The notes: generated by a model not told the origin, from the sequence alone. Positions 1 to 6,258 are shown, counted from the first letter of the stretch. The stretch: 9,409 nt of DNA from a candidate division TA06 bacterium DG_78 (GCA_001303225.1 LJNI01000086.1:1-9409), one strand, 5' to 3'. Translations and numbers: made by a program.

Positions 1-294
1 TATATCATTACCCGAAAGATCAGTAAATACGGTAACCGTGTAGGTATTTTCTGCAAAGGCAAAATCAGTAGCAATAATGTTCCATGGATACACCATCAGG
101 GCACTCACCTTTCGTGTCGTAGTGATGCCGAACTCGTGCAATAGGAAATAGGTTGCCCAACCATAGGTTTGCCAATCTAAAGGATCAAATGGGTCATCCG
201 ACGAATTGATTCCAATTCCGTTATTGAATACTCCATTATCGTATTGGAATGTTTCTCCCCATGAAGGCGTAAATGAAACTGGGCATTTCACCAA
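1..294 (-). CDS. Body of an exported beta-rich protein, cut by the window edge and out of frame with its signal peptide
   Basis: The minus frame is open from a TAA at 297-295 to the window edge (98 codons). It is rich in aromatic, Gly, Asn and Asp residues (WGETFQYDNGV, GWATYFLLHEFGI, YTVTVFTDLSG) and alternates polar and hydrophobic residues, as in secreted beta-sandwich proteins of deep-branching Gram-negative bacteria. I do not recognise a named family. The frame has no convincing start: the only candidates near its 5' end are TTG at 294 and GTG at 291, neither with a signal peptide. A signal-peptide-like sequence and ribosome binding sites lie just upstream in another frame (376-236). One extra base between about 294 and 239 would explain this. 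Codon choice and protein character look real; a functional product is doubtful. Confidence 0.55.
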   Translation of the reverse strand, partial: MVKCPVSFTPSWGETFQYDNGVFNNGIGINSSDDPFDPLDWQTYGWATYFLLHEFGITTTRKVSALMVYPWNIIATDFAFAENTYTVTVFTDLSGNDI

Positions 295-376
295 TTATCT
301 CTGTATTCGACACAGACTCTGCAAGGTCTGCTACTACCTGTCCTGCAAAGACCGGAATAACCACAAAAATGAACAT
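236..376 (-). pseudogene. Signal-peptide fragment of the same gene, frame-shifted from the body
   Basis: From ATG 376-374 the minus strand reads MFIFVVIPVFAGQVVADLAE and continues to a TAA at 238-236. The first 13 residues form a hydrophobic core ending in V-F-A-G, a plausible signal-peptidase I site. The n-region lacks a basic residue. Moving upstream in the same frame adds C-F-L, then a TGA (388-386), then Arg and ATG (394-392), and that ATG sits 4 nt after AGGAGG (404-399). So the best ribosome binding site leads to a peptide stopped at codon 3, and the signal peptide then runs out of frame before the body. ATG 376 has its own possible site, GAGGTGAT at 392-385, with 8 nt spacing. Two disruptions suggest decay; one base error plus the ATG 376 start would leave only one. 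Confidence 0.5.
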
Positions 377-398
377 GAGAAAGCATCACCTCATGTCT

Positions 399-404
399 CC
401 TCCT
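399..404 (-). promoter_or_regulatory. Shine-Dalgarno AGGAGG before ATG 394
   Basis: On the minus strand AGGAGG is followed after 4 nt by ATG 394-392. This reads ATG-AGG-TGA, so a good start signal drives only a two-residue peptide. It supports the idea that the gene start here is damaged or that the real start is ATG 376. Confidence 0.5.
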
Positions 405-415
405 CATAAAATGAA

Positions 416-434
416 CCTCACTTCGTTCGGCTCT
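416..434 (-). repeat. GAA-loop intergenic repeat, copy 1
   Basis: This 19-bp segment matches 2003-2021 at 17 of 19 positions. On the minus strand the core CCGAACGAAGTGAGG can fold as CC/GG, two opposed G-A mismatches, AC/GT and a GAA loop. It lies in the 5' leader of the disrupted minus-strand gene. Confidence 0.55.
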
Positions 435-451
435 ATTTATCTTCGCGCTAC

Positions 452-461
452 CACCTCCTTT
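452..461 (-). promoter_or_regulatory. Orphan strong Shine-Dalgarno AAAGGAGGTG
   Basis: The minus strand holds a near-perfect complement of the 16S rRNA 3' end, but no useful start codon follows within normal distance. The only nearby option, GTG inside the site, gives about five codons. Immediately downstream on the minus strand is the 416-434 repeat. It may be a relic ribosome binding site separated from its gene, or chance. Confidence 0.35.
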
Positions 462-515
462 TCTTTGTATGACATTACAAAAAATAAAGCATGTCTGAAT
501 TTCTTCTATTAAACT

Positions 516-543
516 GTAATACCAGAAAATTGGATTGTGTCAA
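516..543 (-). promoter_or_regulatory. Possible sigma70 promoter for the minus-strand exported protein
   Basis: On the minus strand a perfect -35 box TTGACA (543-538) is followed by a 16-bp spacer and TATTAC (521-516, 4 of 6 to TATAAT). It would give a leader of about 115-130 nt before ATG 394 or 376. The weak -10 keeps confidence low. Confidence 0.35.
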
Positions 544-555
544 GTAAAAAAATTA

Positions 556-583
556 TTGCAATGTCAATAATTTGCACTATAAT
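556..583 (+). promoter_or_regulatory. Sigma70-like promoter of plsC-ispH
   Basis: TTGCAA (556-561, 4 of 6 to consensus), a 16-bp spacer and a perfect TATAAT (578-583). The -10 box ends only 5 bases before the plsC ATG at 589, so the expected transcript start falls on or next to the start codon. No Shine-Dalgarno precedes this ATG, consistent with a leaderless message. Confidence 0.55.
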
Positions 584-588
584 TATCT

Positions 589-1167
589 ATGAGCTTGAAA
601 TGGTTTATCAGTTGGATTGTTATATTCCCGCTGCTCAAATTCCTGACCGGCGTTGAGATCGATGGTTCAATACCGAAACGTGGAGCGGCAATCTTGGCAT
701 GTAACCATGTCTCATTTTTAGACCCACCTGCGGTCGGCATCACTGCATGCCGCGAGGTCTATTTCCTTGCAAAACCAGGACTGTTTAGACTCTCAAAATT
801 TTTCACCTGGTTGATTACCTCGTACAACGCACTCTCGATTGGTGGCACTGAAGGCATACGGAAAGCGATACAACTACTGAAGAGAGGTTATGCTATTGTC
901 ATCTTTCCAGAAGGAACGAGAATCAGAACAGGTGTCGTAGAATCGTTTAATCCTGGTGTCGGCTATCTCTCAATCAGCCTCGGCATTCCTGTGATACCAG
1001 TATATATAAAGAATTCTAACAAAAAATTTATTTCGCTCATATTGCGACTCAATAGATTAAAAGTTACATTTGGTCAAGCCATCTATCCTTCAGGCTACAA
1101 AAAAAGGCGCGAAGATTTTGAACATTTCGCACTAAAAATAAGGGAAGCGATTATCAGATTACAATGA
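589..1167 (+). CDS. plsC: 1-acyl-sn-glycerol-3-phosphate acyltransferase
   Basis: This enzyme acylates the sn-2 position of lysophosphatidic acid to make phosphatidic acid, at the inner face of the cytoplasmic membrane. The 192-residue protein has the family signatures. The HX4D catalytic block is NHVSFLDP (His40, Asp45), the acceptor-binding block FPEGTR is at 106-111, and the last block VIPVYI is at 135-140. An N-terminal hydrophobic stretch (about residues 5-20) fits membrane association. The length is normal for the short PlsC type. The start is the first ATG in frame; it has no Shine-Dalgarno but lies directly behind a -10 box. The stop overlaps ispH by ATGA, so the two are co-transcribed and probably translationally coupled. 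plsC-ispH adjacency is common in Firmicutes and other bacteria, often with cmk upstream; cmk is absent here. Confidence 0.93.
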   Translation: MSLKWFISWIVIFPLLKFLTGVEIDGSIPKRGAAILACNHVSFLDPPAVGITACREVYFLAKPGLFRLSKFFTWLITSYNALSIGGTEGIRKAIQLLKRGYAIVIFPEGTRIRTGVVESFNPGVGYLSISLGIPVIPVYIKNSNKKFISLILRLNRLKVTFGQAIYPSGYKKRREDFEHFALKIREAIIRLQ

Positions 1168-1988
1168 AGATATATTGTGCAAAACATGGAGGATTCTGTT
1201 TTGGGGTAACGAGGGCGATCAAAACTGCACTCGATGCAGCAAAAGAGGGAAAGGCAGTGTATTCCTTAGGACCATTGATTCATAATCGAATCGCTGTTGA
1301 GGATTTGAGGAAAAAAGGGATTATAACTGTCGATACGATCGGTGAAATCAAAAATAAAAAGGTCATCATTCGTTCTCACGGTATTCATCCTGATATTCTA
1401 AAAAAGTTAAAGAAAAAAAATTTTGAAATAATTGATGCTACATGTCCCAGAGTACGTAGGGCACAGCGGTACGTTGAAAAATTAATAAAAGAAGGATACT
1501 ATGTCATTATTGTGGGAGAGAAGGACCACCCTGAGGTCAAGGGTCTCTTAGGCTATGCAGGTAATAAAGCTGATATTTATTCTGACCAATTAAAACTCAA
1601 GAAACGCAGGGTCGGTGTCGTACCTCAAACAACCCTCGACATCGAACATTTCAACCAGGTTGTTTCAAACCTCATGGGCAATGTTTTGGAAATGAAAATT
1701 TACAATACAATATGCCATGAAACAATCTTGAGAATCAAGGAGGCGCTTCACATCGCAAAGAAGGCGGATCTCATGATTGTCGTCGGTGGTAAAAACAGTG
1801 CTAATACGACACGGTTATATCAAATTTGTAAAAAATATAAACGCGCATATCACATTGAATCGGTTGACGAAATTTCTCCAGCATGGTTTGCCGATGTAAA
1901 GAGCATTGGCATAACAGCCGGTGCTTCAACACCGAATAAGCAAGTCCAAGATGTAGTGAAATATTTGAGAAAGATGTTTCCTAAGTAA
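1164..1988 (+). CDS. ispH: 4-hydroxy-3-methylbut-2-enyl diphosphate reductase (IspH/LytB)
   Basis: This cytosolic [4Fe-4S] enzyme does the last step of the MEP isoprenoid pathway, reducing HMBPP to IPP and DMAPP. The three cluster cysteines are present: Cys12 in GGFCFGV, Cys94 in DATCPRV and Cys184 in NTICHET. Substrate-pocket residues are also there: His40, His72, His122 and Glu124 (DHPEVKG), Thr156-157 (PQTT), Ser212 and Asn214 (KNSANT), and Ser255 (TAGASTP). The 274-residue length is slightly short of the E. coli protein but typical for thermophile and clostridial forms. The segment after Cys184 (HETILRIKEA) differs from the more usual AT..RQ pattern. The gene overlaps plsC by 4 nt and has no clear ribosome binding site of its own, which suggests coupling. 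It implies that isoprenoids are made by the MEP route. Confidence 0.96.
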   Translation: MKIYCAKHGGFCFGVTRAIKTALDAAKEGKAVYSLGPLIHNRIAVEDLRKKGIITVDTIGEIKNKKVIIRSHGIHPDILKKLKKKNFEIIDATCPRVRRAQRYVEKLIKEGYYVIIVGEKDHPEVKGLLGYAGNKADIYSDQLKLKKRRVGVVPQTTLDIEHFNQVVSNLMGNVLEMKIYNTICHETILRIKEALHIAKKADLMIVVGGKNSANTTRLYQICKKYKRAYHIESVDEISPAWFADVKSIGITAGASTPNKQVQDVVKYLRKMFPK

Positions 1989-1994
1989 CTACAG

Positions 1995-2018
1995 AAAATA
2001 AGCCCCACTTCGTTCGGC
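1995..2018 (-). terminator. Weak candidate terminator of the minus-strand operon
   Basis: Downstream of the permease stop, the minus strand reads GCC, GA, AC, GAA, GT, GG, GGC (2018-2002) and then TTATTTT. The stem is short and interrupted by mismatches, so termination is uncertain. The T-rich run directly after it is what makes it a candidate. Confidence 0.3.
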
Positions 2019-2021
2019 ACT
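2003..2021 (-). repeat. GAA-loop intergenic repeat, copy 2
   Basis: 17 of 19 bases match 416-434. It lies in the 65-bp convergent gap between ispH and the permease gene and abuts the 10-10-10 element at 2018-2047. On the minus strand the core ACGAAGT has the same GAA loop. Confidence 0.55.
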
Positions 2022-2047
2022 GTAATCTATCTGTTATCACTGTAATC
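2018..2047 (+). repeat. 10-10-10 bp intergenic element, copy A
   Basis: CACTGTAATC occurs twice (2018-2027 and 2038-2047), separated by TATCTGTTAT, giving a 20-bp period or about two helical turns. It matches the inverted copy at 6126-6155 at 28 of 30 positions. It fills most of the convergent gap between ispH and the permease gene. Confidence 0.75.
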
Positions 2048-2053
2048 GGGACA

Positions 2054-3706
2054 TCAAAAATCTCTCTTCTCGAGCGCTTTTATTCCGATACGGAGTGGTA
2101 CAACGATTGTAAAAATATTAAAAACAAAAAAACCAATAAAACTTAGGTATATTAACGGATAATTACTCGGTCGATGAAGATATGTCGTCGCCAGGTAATG
2201 GTATGCTGGAGTTGCGAGAATGAGAATTGAAATGCCGACATAGGCGATGCTCATCAGGGCGGCAATAATGCCACCACTACCTGCTGCAATCTTTGACGGG
2301 TTATCTACATCAAATTGCGGAAATCGACCACCGAATCCTAGATTTATTGAAACCAATGAAGCAGCAACAAAGAAGGCGATGAGTGGCATCAACATATATA
2401 TTCGCTGATCTGTCTTGATAAAAATATTCGAAAAAATCAACAATCCTTCAATTATGATGATCGCCATCAATACGTAAAAAAAGTATTTTATCATGATGAT
2501 TTTTCTAAAAGAGAGAGGCGATGAACCAATGATCCATATACCGGATTTTTCTAAACTGATTGTTGGAAAAATAAACCGTACGCCAAGTGTTGCTAGGACA
2601 AAACAGATGTAAGCAAAGTTGGCAAAAGATACGATTGTACGCCAGAGTGGGAATGTAAAGTAAATAGGTGTCCTGCGTAGTGAAAAGATATAGACAACCA
2701 GAAGAATGACAAATATCGATAACTGAACCCACTGAGTTGGTTCACGGATAAAGAGAAGAATATCCTTAAAGAGCAGTGTCTTGGTTGAACCAGACCGAAA
2801 GGATGTGAGAAGGGATTTGCGCTTGCTGAGATTACTACTGTGTTCACCAATCAAAAGCCATGATTGGGCATAGAGAGCCTTCGCCATGAAGAATGCAAAG
2901 ATAGCCGTGCTCATGCTGACAAAGAAGAGGAGTAGGAAATAAAAAATACCCTGACTCGAGTTCACACTCAATCCTTTTAAAATATTACTCAACCACGTCG
3001 ATGGCACATAACCACCACCCACTGTCGTGAGATTTGCAGCAAATCTGAGCAGTTCTTGTTCACTTTCCGTCTCAAAAACTTTTAAGATTGTAGGATTATT
3101 TAGCTTTATGTACAAAAACGTTAAACCGAGAATAAAACCAAATGCGAGGAGTATGACGTCGCGTGTTTTCAATTGGGGAAGGAGTCTCAAAATTACAAAA
3201 ATGAGTACTGATGCAAGAGCTGCGGGAATGATTAAGTATATAAAGAGACTCAAGATTGAAAGGGGATAAAAGAGAAATCCTGCTTCAGTTGTCACACCGT
3301 ATGCAACAACAAGGGGAATAGCAATAACCATCGTTGCCCACGATGCATAGAGGCAATTTTCAAAGAGTTTCGACAGGTAAATCGAAGTCGGTCGCACTGG
3401 AAGGGCGAATAGAAAATATAACTCTTTATCGTTGTAAAATGTTGAAAATGATGTAATGATATTACTAAAGAGGAGCATGATGAAAAAGACGAAGAAACCC
3501 ATTTCGATAACCCTATCCATAAGTGCGATACCAATGATTTCGACTGCTATGAGGTAATTGAAGAGTCGAAAGAATATGTAATAGGAGCCAGCAAGAAAAC
3601 ACCCGATGACAAAGATAAACGATGCTATCCTAACAGCATTCATCGTCGTAATCGACTTCAGAATAATATTGATACGTGAGGTAAAGATTAAAAAGAAATC
3701 TCTCAT
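2054..3706 (-). CDS. Large ABC-2-type exporter membrane subunit (ABC_tran_2-like, two-fold repeated)
   Basis: This 550-residue integral membrane protein has about 12 predicted membrane spans (for example near 26-47, 68-90, 121-138, 145-175, 184-202, 253-277, 326-342, 408-430, 436-457, 478-498 and 518-540). Its partner is the ATPase encoded just upstream. The length, the hydrophobic pattern and a block around 458-470 (GFGG, RFPQF, DNP) fit the PF16949-like family of putative exporters. The two halves look related: residues 93-116 (KELYFLFALPV..., SKLFE) resemble 387-411 (KSGIWIIGSSPL..., IKYFF). One chain may therefore do the work of two ABC-2 subunits. The start at 3706 lacks a Shine-Dalgarno and follows an 83-nt gap after the ATPase. 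The substrate is unknown. Confidence 0.85.
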   Translation of the reverse strand: MRDFFLIFTSRINIILKSITTMNAVRIASFIFVIGCFLAGSYYIFFRLFNYLIAVEIIGIALMDRVIEMGFFVFFIMLLFSNIITSFSTFYNDKELYFLFALPVRPTSIYLSKLFENCLYASWATMVIAIPLVVAYGVTTEAGFLFYPLSILSLFIYLIIPAALASVLIFVILRLLPQLKTRDVILLAFGFILGLTFLYIKLNNPTILKVFETESEQELLRFAANLTTVGGGYVPSTWLSNILKGLSVNSSQGIFYFLLLFFVSMSTAIFAFFMAKALYAQSWLLIGEHSSNLSKRKSLLTSFRSGSTKTLLFKDILLFIREPTQWVQLSIFVILLVVYIFSLRRTPIYFTFPLWRTIVSFANFAYICFVLATLGVRFIFPTISLEKSGIWIIGSSPLSFRKIIMIKYFFYVLMAIIIIEGLLIFSNIFIKTDQRIYMLMPLIAFFVAASLVSINLGFGGRFPQFDVDNPSKIAAGSGGIIAALMSIAYVGISILILATPAYHYLATTYLHRPSNYPLIYLSFIGFFVFNIFTIVVPLRIGIKALEKRDF

Positions 3707-3714
3707 TGAAAAAT

Positions 3715-3724
3715 CACTGCAATC
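3715..3724 (+). repeat. Possible single half-site of the intergenic element
   Basis: CACTGCAATC differs from the half-site CACTGTAATC by one base, but the second half-site 20 bp away is missing. It lies in the 83-nt gap between the ATPase and permease genes, just upstream of the permease start. The rest of the gap (3725-3789) shows no convincing promoter or terminator. Confidence 0.3.
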
Positions 3725-3789
3725 GTATTTTCACGCTATCGAAGACGGATAACAGGGAATGTGGTGGTTACTGTTACACATAATTATAA

Positions 3790-4533
3790 TCATGGAATCG
3801 TTTCATTGACCGATTCTTCTGATAGTTTCAGGTATATCTCTTCGATATCTCGTTTCCCAGAAATCTTTGAAAGCTCGTCCAGGTTGCCAATAAATTTCAT
3901 TTCACCAACGTTGATTATTCCAATTTTCGACGCAATATCTTTGGCAAACGAGAGTGTATGCGTACAGATAAAGAGTGTCTTCCCCTGGTTTTTGAGCTCG
4001 ATGAATGTTTCACGGACGGTCTTGCTGCTCTTCGGATCTAAACCGACGAGTGGTTCATCTATCAAAATGAGCTGTGGATCATGGAGGAGGAGCTGACACA
4101 TCACGACTTTTTGTTTCATGCCGTGCGAGTAGCCTTCTGAAAATCCATCAATCCACGCACCGACACCAAATCGTTTAAACAATTCCGCCATTTTCTTTTC
4201 ATAGTCATCATGTTTAACATTGTAAATACCTGCAACGAAATTAATAAATTCGCGGCCAGTCAATTTACTATAGATAAATGGTTCATCTGGAATATAACCA
4301 ATTCGCGACTTTGCCTCGAGTGGATTTTTCCTAGTATCGATGCCATTGATAACCACATCACCTTCATCAGGATGGAGAAGTCCTGCAATCAATTTGAGCG
4401 TTGTCGTTTTCCCGGCACCATTTGGACCGAGGAGCACAAAAATTTCTCCTGGTTCCAATTCAAGATTTAAATTTCTAACTGCCCATGTAGTACCAAATTT
4501 TTTCTTTAAATTTTTTATCACCAGTGTTTTCAT
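3790..4533 (-). CDS. ABC transporter ATP-binding protein, EcsA-like exporter type
   Basis: This cytoplasmic ATPase subunit powers the adjacent membrane protein. Of its 247 residues the motifs in order are: Walker A GPNGAGKT (36-43), a Q-loop region IGYIPDEP where Asp83 stands in place of the usual Gln, signature YSHGMKQKV (135-143), Walker B LILIDEP (155-161), D-loop GLDP (164-167) and switch His192 (THTL). The YSHGMKQ signature and the PDEP Q-loop are common in ABC-2 exporters of the EcsA group, so neither signals inactivity. Length is normal. It starts 20 nt after the transglutaminase-like gene without a clear Shine-Dalgarno and is read on the same transcript. Confidence 0.93.
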   Translation of the reverse strand: MKTLVIKNLKKKFGTTWAVRNLNLELEPGEIFVLLGPNGAGKTTTLKLIAGLLHPDEGDVVINGIDTRKNPLEAKSRIGYIPDEPFIYSKLTGREFINFVAGIYNVKHDDYEKKMAELFKRFGVGAWIDGFSEGYSHGMKQKVVMCQLLLHDPQLILIDEPLVGLDPKSSKTVRETFIELKNQGKTLFICTHTLSFAKDIASKIGIINVGEMKFIGNLDELSKISGKRDIEEIYLKLSEESVNETIP

Positions 4534-4553
4534 GAGTAGTCGTGTTTACTCAA

Positions 4554-6023
4554 TCAATCTTTCTTGAAATCCAGAACATCGATCTTCAGTTTACCGACTA
4601 CCTTCAACACCTTTGCCTGTTCAGACAGCTCACCCTCTTTCAATTTCAGATGACCGATATCAGCAGGATATTGGTTGAATGTCGGATCAACCGGCACCCA
4701 CGTACCGAGCCAAACTGCACACCAGGCATGGTAGAAATAGGCAACCCCCTGGAGATTTACGAGTCCAACGTAAATCTTTGTTGGAATACCGTAGGCACGG
4801 GCGAGAGCAGTAAACAATACTGCATGTTCATTACAGTCACCTTCCCGCGTTTTTAACACATCGACTGCTGACGGTAATGATGCTGTCGGTTTTTTCTCAA
4901 TCATCGTGTAGACACCCTCAACCAATTTGCCAACTGCCTTTTTAACATCTCCTTCATCACCAATGAGCTCCTGTGCCTTACTGATTATTTCTCTATCACG
5001 GCACTGAATATAGGCTGAAGGCTCAAGATACTCGCTCTGTTCACTGATCGGAAGAGTAATATCGGGAAGTTCAGCAATATCACTACGGAACGATTCGATG
5101 ATGAGTGGCTCGGTCGTGACCAGCCGTTGATAATCATCAGTAAGATCGAGATCTTCGCTTGTGATGTTTTCTAACTCCAGTTTGATATACGACAACTCTA
5201 TTGGATCAGGTATCGGTTTATCAAGTTTCACTGAGAAAAATGGAATTAAATCGAAGGCATCGTGGGGTTCAATCTCGGCGAGTGCTTCTTCTTTGGAAAG
5301 CGGTATCATCTCTAATCCCATAGCCGGTGAAGATTCTTTTATCAAAGTGTAATTATCATCCAACCAGAGAAATGACGTTATTCCCATAAACGTAATTTCT
5401 ACTCTCGTTCCTGTGTATTCTCTATCGAAGACCATCACCTTTTCTTTATCTCCCACAATGATTGTCGCTGCGGCTGAAGACTGTGTGATTGGGTCAAAAT
5501 AAGGAAGTGCAATTTCATCACCTGGCTTGAGATTTTTTTTCTTAATAACCTCTCGTATCGCATCAGGAATGTATGGTTGCTCTTTCAGAATAATCGTCTG
5601 GGTGTGTGATGTTCCACCGGAAAAAGACGTCAATTCGAGTTGATTTTCTTTTATTACCCCCTCAATTTTTGCTGGATGGCCGAGCGTGGCGATCTCTAAG
5701 GTAAAATTCTTCAATGTATATTCTGTGTCAGTACGTGCAAAAAAATGCGTCGTGAGGGTACGTGTCTCATTCATGATATTCAATGTCATCTGTGTCCGAT
5801 TCTCGATATGTAAACCAGTATCATATCTGTCAATCTTTGTGAACGAATAGCCGACCCGCTGGCCATGAATAAAGATACCTTTCCACTCATCGAAACGGTG
5901 AGGTGTGACAATTGATTCCTCATTGATACTAGTGGAAGTGGCAGGTTGTGGAATGTTGAAGATTAAATATATGCTTATACCAAAAATTACAACTACAAAA
6001 ATATAGAGAATGAGCTTCTTCAT
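4554..6023 (-). CDS. Membrane-anchored transglutaminase-like (cysteine protease fold) protein
   Basis: This 489-residue protein has a single N-terminal membrane anchor (residues 3-23, no lipobox Cys). A beta-rich extracytoplasmic region follows, opening with WKGIFIHGQRVGYS (47-60), and then a C-terminal transglutaminase-like domain. The catalytic triad is visible: Cys397 in EGDCNEHA, His432 in YHAWCAV and Asp447 in VPVDPTFNQ. All three are in the usual order and spacing, so the enzyme is probably active, as a cross-linking, deamidating or peptidase-type thiol enzyme; the sequence does not decide which. The start at 6023 (MKKLILYIF) is chosen over ATG 6050 because AAAGGAG (6035-6029) sits 5 nt before it and the -10 box at 6045-6040 overlaps the longer version. 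It is the first gene of an operon with an ABC exporter. Confidence 0.88.
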   Translation of the reverse strand: MKKLILYIFVVVIFGISIYLIFNIPQPATSTSINEESIVTPHRFDEWKGIFIHGQRVGYSFTKIDRYDTGLHIENRTQMTLNIMNETRTLTTHFFARTDTEYTLKNFTLEIATLGHPAKIEGVIKENQLELTSFSGGTSHTQTIILKEQPYIPDAIREVIKKKNLKPGDEIALPYFDPITQSSAAATIIVGDKEKVMVFDREYTGTRVEITFMGITSFLWLDDNYTLIKESSPAMGLEMIPLSKEEALAEIEPHDAFDLIPFFSVKLDKPIPDPIELSYIKLELENITSEDLDLTDDYQRLVTTEPLIIESFRSDIAELPDITLPISEQSEYLEPSAYIQCRDREIISKAQELIGDEGDVKKAVGKLVEGVYTMIEKKPTASLPSAVDVLKTREGDCNEHAVLFTALARAYGIPTKIYVGLVNLQGVAYFYHAWCAVWLGTWVPVDPTFNQYPADIGHLKLKEGELSEQAKVLKVVGKLKIDVLDFKKD

Positions 6024-6028
6024 ATGTA

Positions 6029-6068
6029 CTCCTTTGGATATTATATTCACTTGTCACAACGTCGTCAA
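6029..6068 (-). promoter_or_regulatory. Promoter and Shine-Dalgarno of the transglutaminase-ABC operon
   Basis: On the minus strand TTGACG (6068-6063), a 17-bp spacer and a perfect TATAAT (6045-6040), followed by AAAGGAG (6035-6029) and ATG 6023. Transcription should start about 10-12 nt before the ATG, so the leader is little more than the ribosome binding site. This is the strongest promoter match in the window. Confidence 0.7.
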
Positions 6069-6125
6069 CCCTGCGTGGAAAATGTAACCGGGTGAGAGCT
6101 CTGAAAAAGTATTCTTCGCTCTCAA

Positions 6126-6155
6126 GATTACGGTGATAACAGAAAGATTACAGTG
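6126..6155 (-). repeat. 10-10-10 bp intergenic element, copy B (inverted)
   Basis: Read on the minus strand: CACTGTAATC (6155-6146), TTTCTGTTAT (6145-6136), CACCGTAATC (6135-6126). It matches copy A at 28 of 30 positions. It lies between two divergent promoters and faces copy C. Confidence 0.75.
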
Positions 6156-6184
6156 ATATTTCACCGATTATTATCGTTGTAATC
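6146..6184. other. Hairpin formed by facing half-sites of copies B and C
   Basis: GATTACAGTGATA (6146-6158) can pair along all 13 positions with TATCGTTGTAATC (6172-6184) in RNA if two adjacent G-U pairs are allowed, leaving a 13-nt loop. It lies upstream of the predicted apgM transcript start, so if it matters it may act as a DNA inverted repeat rather than as RNA. Confidence 0.45.
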
Positions 6185-6204
6185 TTATGCAAATCACTGT
6201 ATGC
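6175..6204 (+). repeat. 10-10-10 bp intergenic element, copy C (diverged)
   Basis: CGTTGTAATC (6175-6184), TTATGCAAAT (6185-6194), CACTGTATGC (6195-6204). Each half-site matches CACTGTAATC at 8 of 10 positions and the 20-bp period is kept; the middle differs. It ends 2 bp before the -35 box of the apgM promoter. Confidence 0.5.
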
Positions 6205-6206
6205 AC

Positions 6207-6254
6207 TTGACTTCCCATAATTTTCGATTATAGTAATACTCCAGTCGAAAGGAG
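6207..6254 (+). promoter_or_regulatory. Promoter and Shine-Dalgarno of apgM-purH
   Basis: TTGACT (6207-6212), 16-bp spacer, TATAGT (6229-6234); each box is 5 of 6 to the sigma70 consensus. AAAGGAG at 6248-6254 lies 4 nt before ATG 6259. The predicted leader is about 18 nt. Confidence 0.65.
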
Positions 6255-6258
6255 TGTT

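Noticed and set aside
386..388. In-frame TGA as recoded tryptophan, glycine or selenocysteine
   Set aside because: TGA is the natural stop of plsC, the ATPase, the permease and the transglutaminase gene, and no structure suggesting a SECIS element is evident here. Damage or a different start is simpler.
206..512. Two small plus-strand reading frames (206-409 and 273-512)
   Set aside because: They lie opposite the minus-strand exported-protein gene and its leader, have no ribosome binding sites, and show no protein-like pattern.
2018..2047. Start of a CRISPR array
   Set aside because: Only two 10-bp units with a 10-bp gap occur, too short and too few, and no cas genes are present.
3739..3760. 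GGATAACAGG in the ATPase-permease gap as a second repeat half
   Set aside because: Only the GATAACAG core resembles the middle of the element; half-sites on either side are not recognisable.
6024..6050. Nine extra N-terminal residues from ATG 6050 for the transglutaminase-like protein
   Set aside because: This start would lie upstream of or within the -10 box and has no ribosome binding site; ATG 6023 has AAAGGAG at 5 nt.
6093..6124. Hairpin TGAGAGC...GCTCTCA as a terminator or riboswitch
   Set aside because: A 7-bp stem with an 18-nt loop, no T-run and located upstream of both predicted transcript starts; likely chance.
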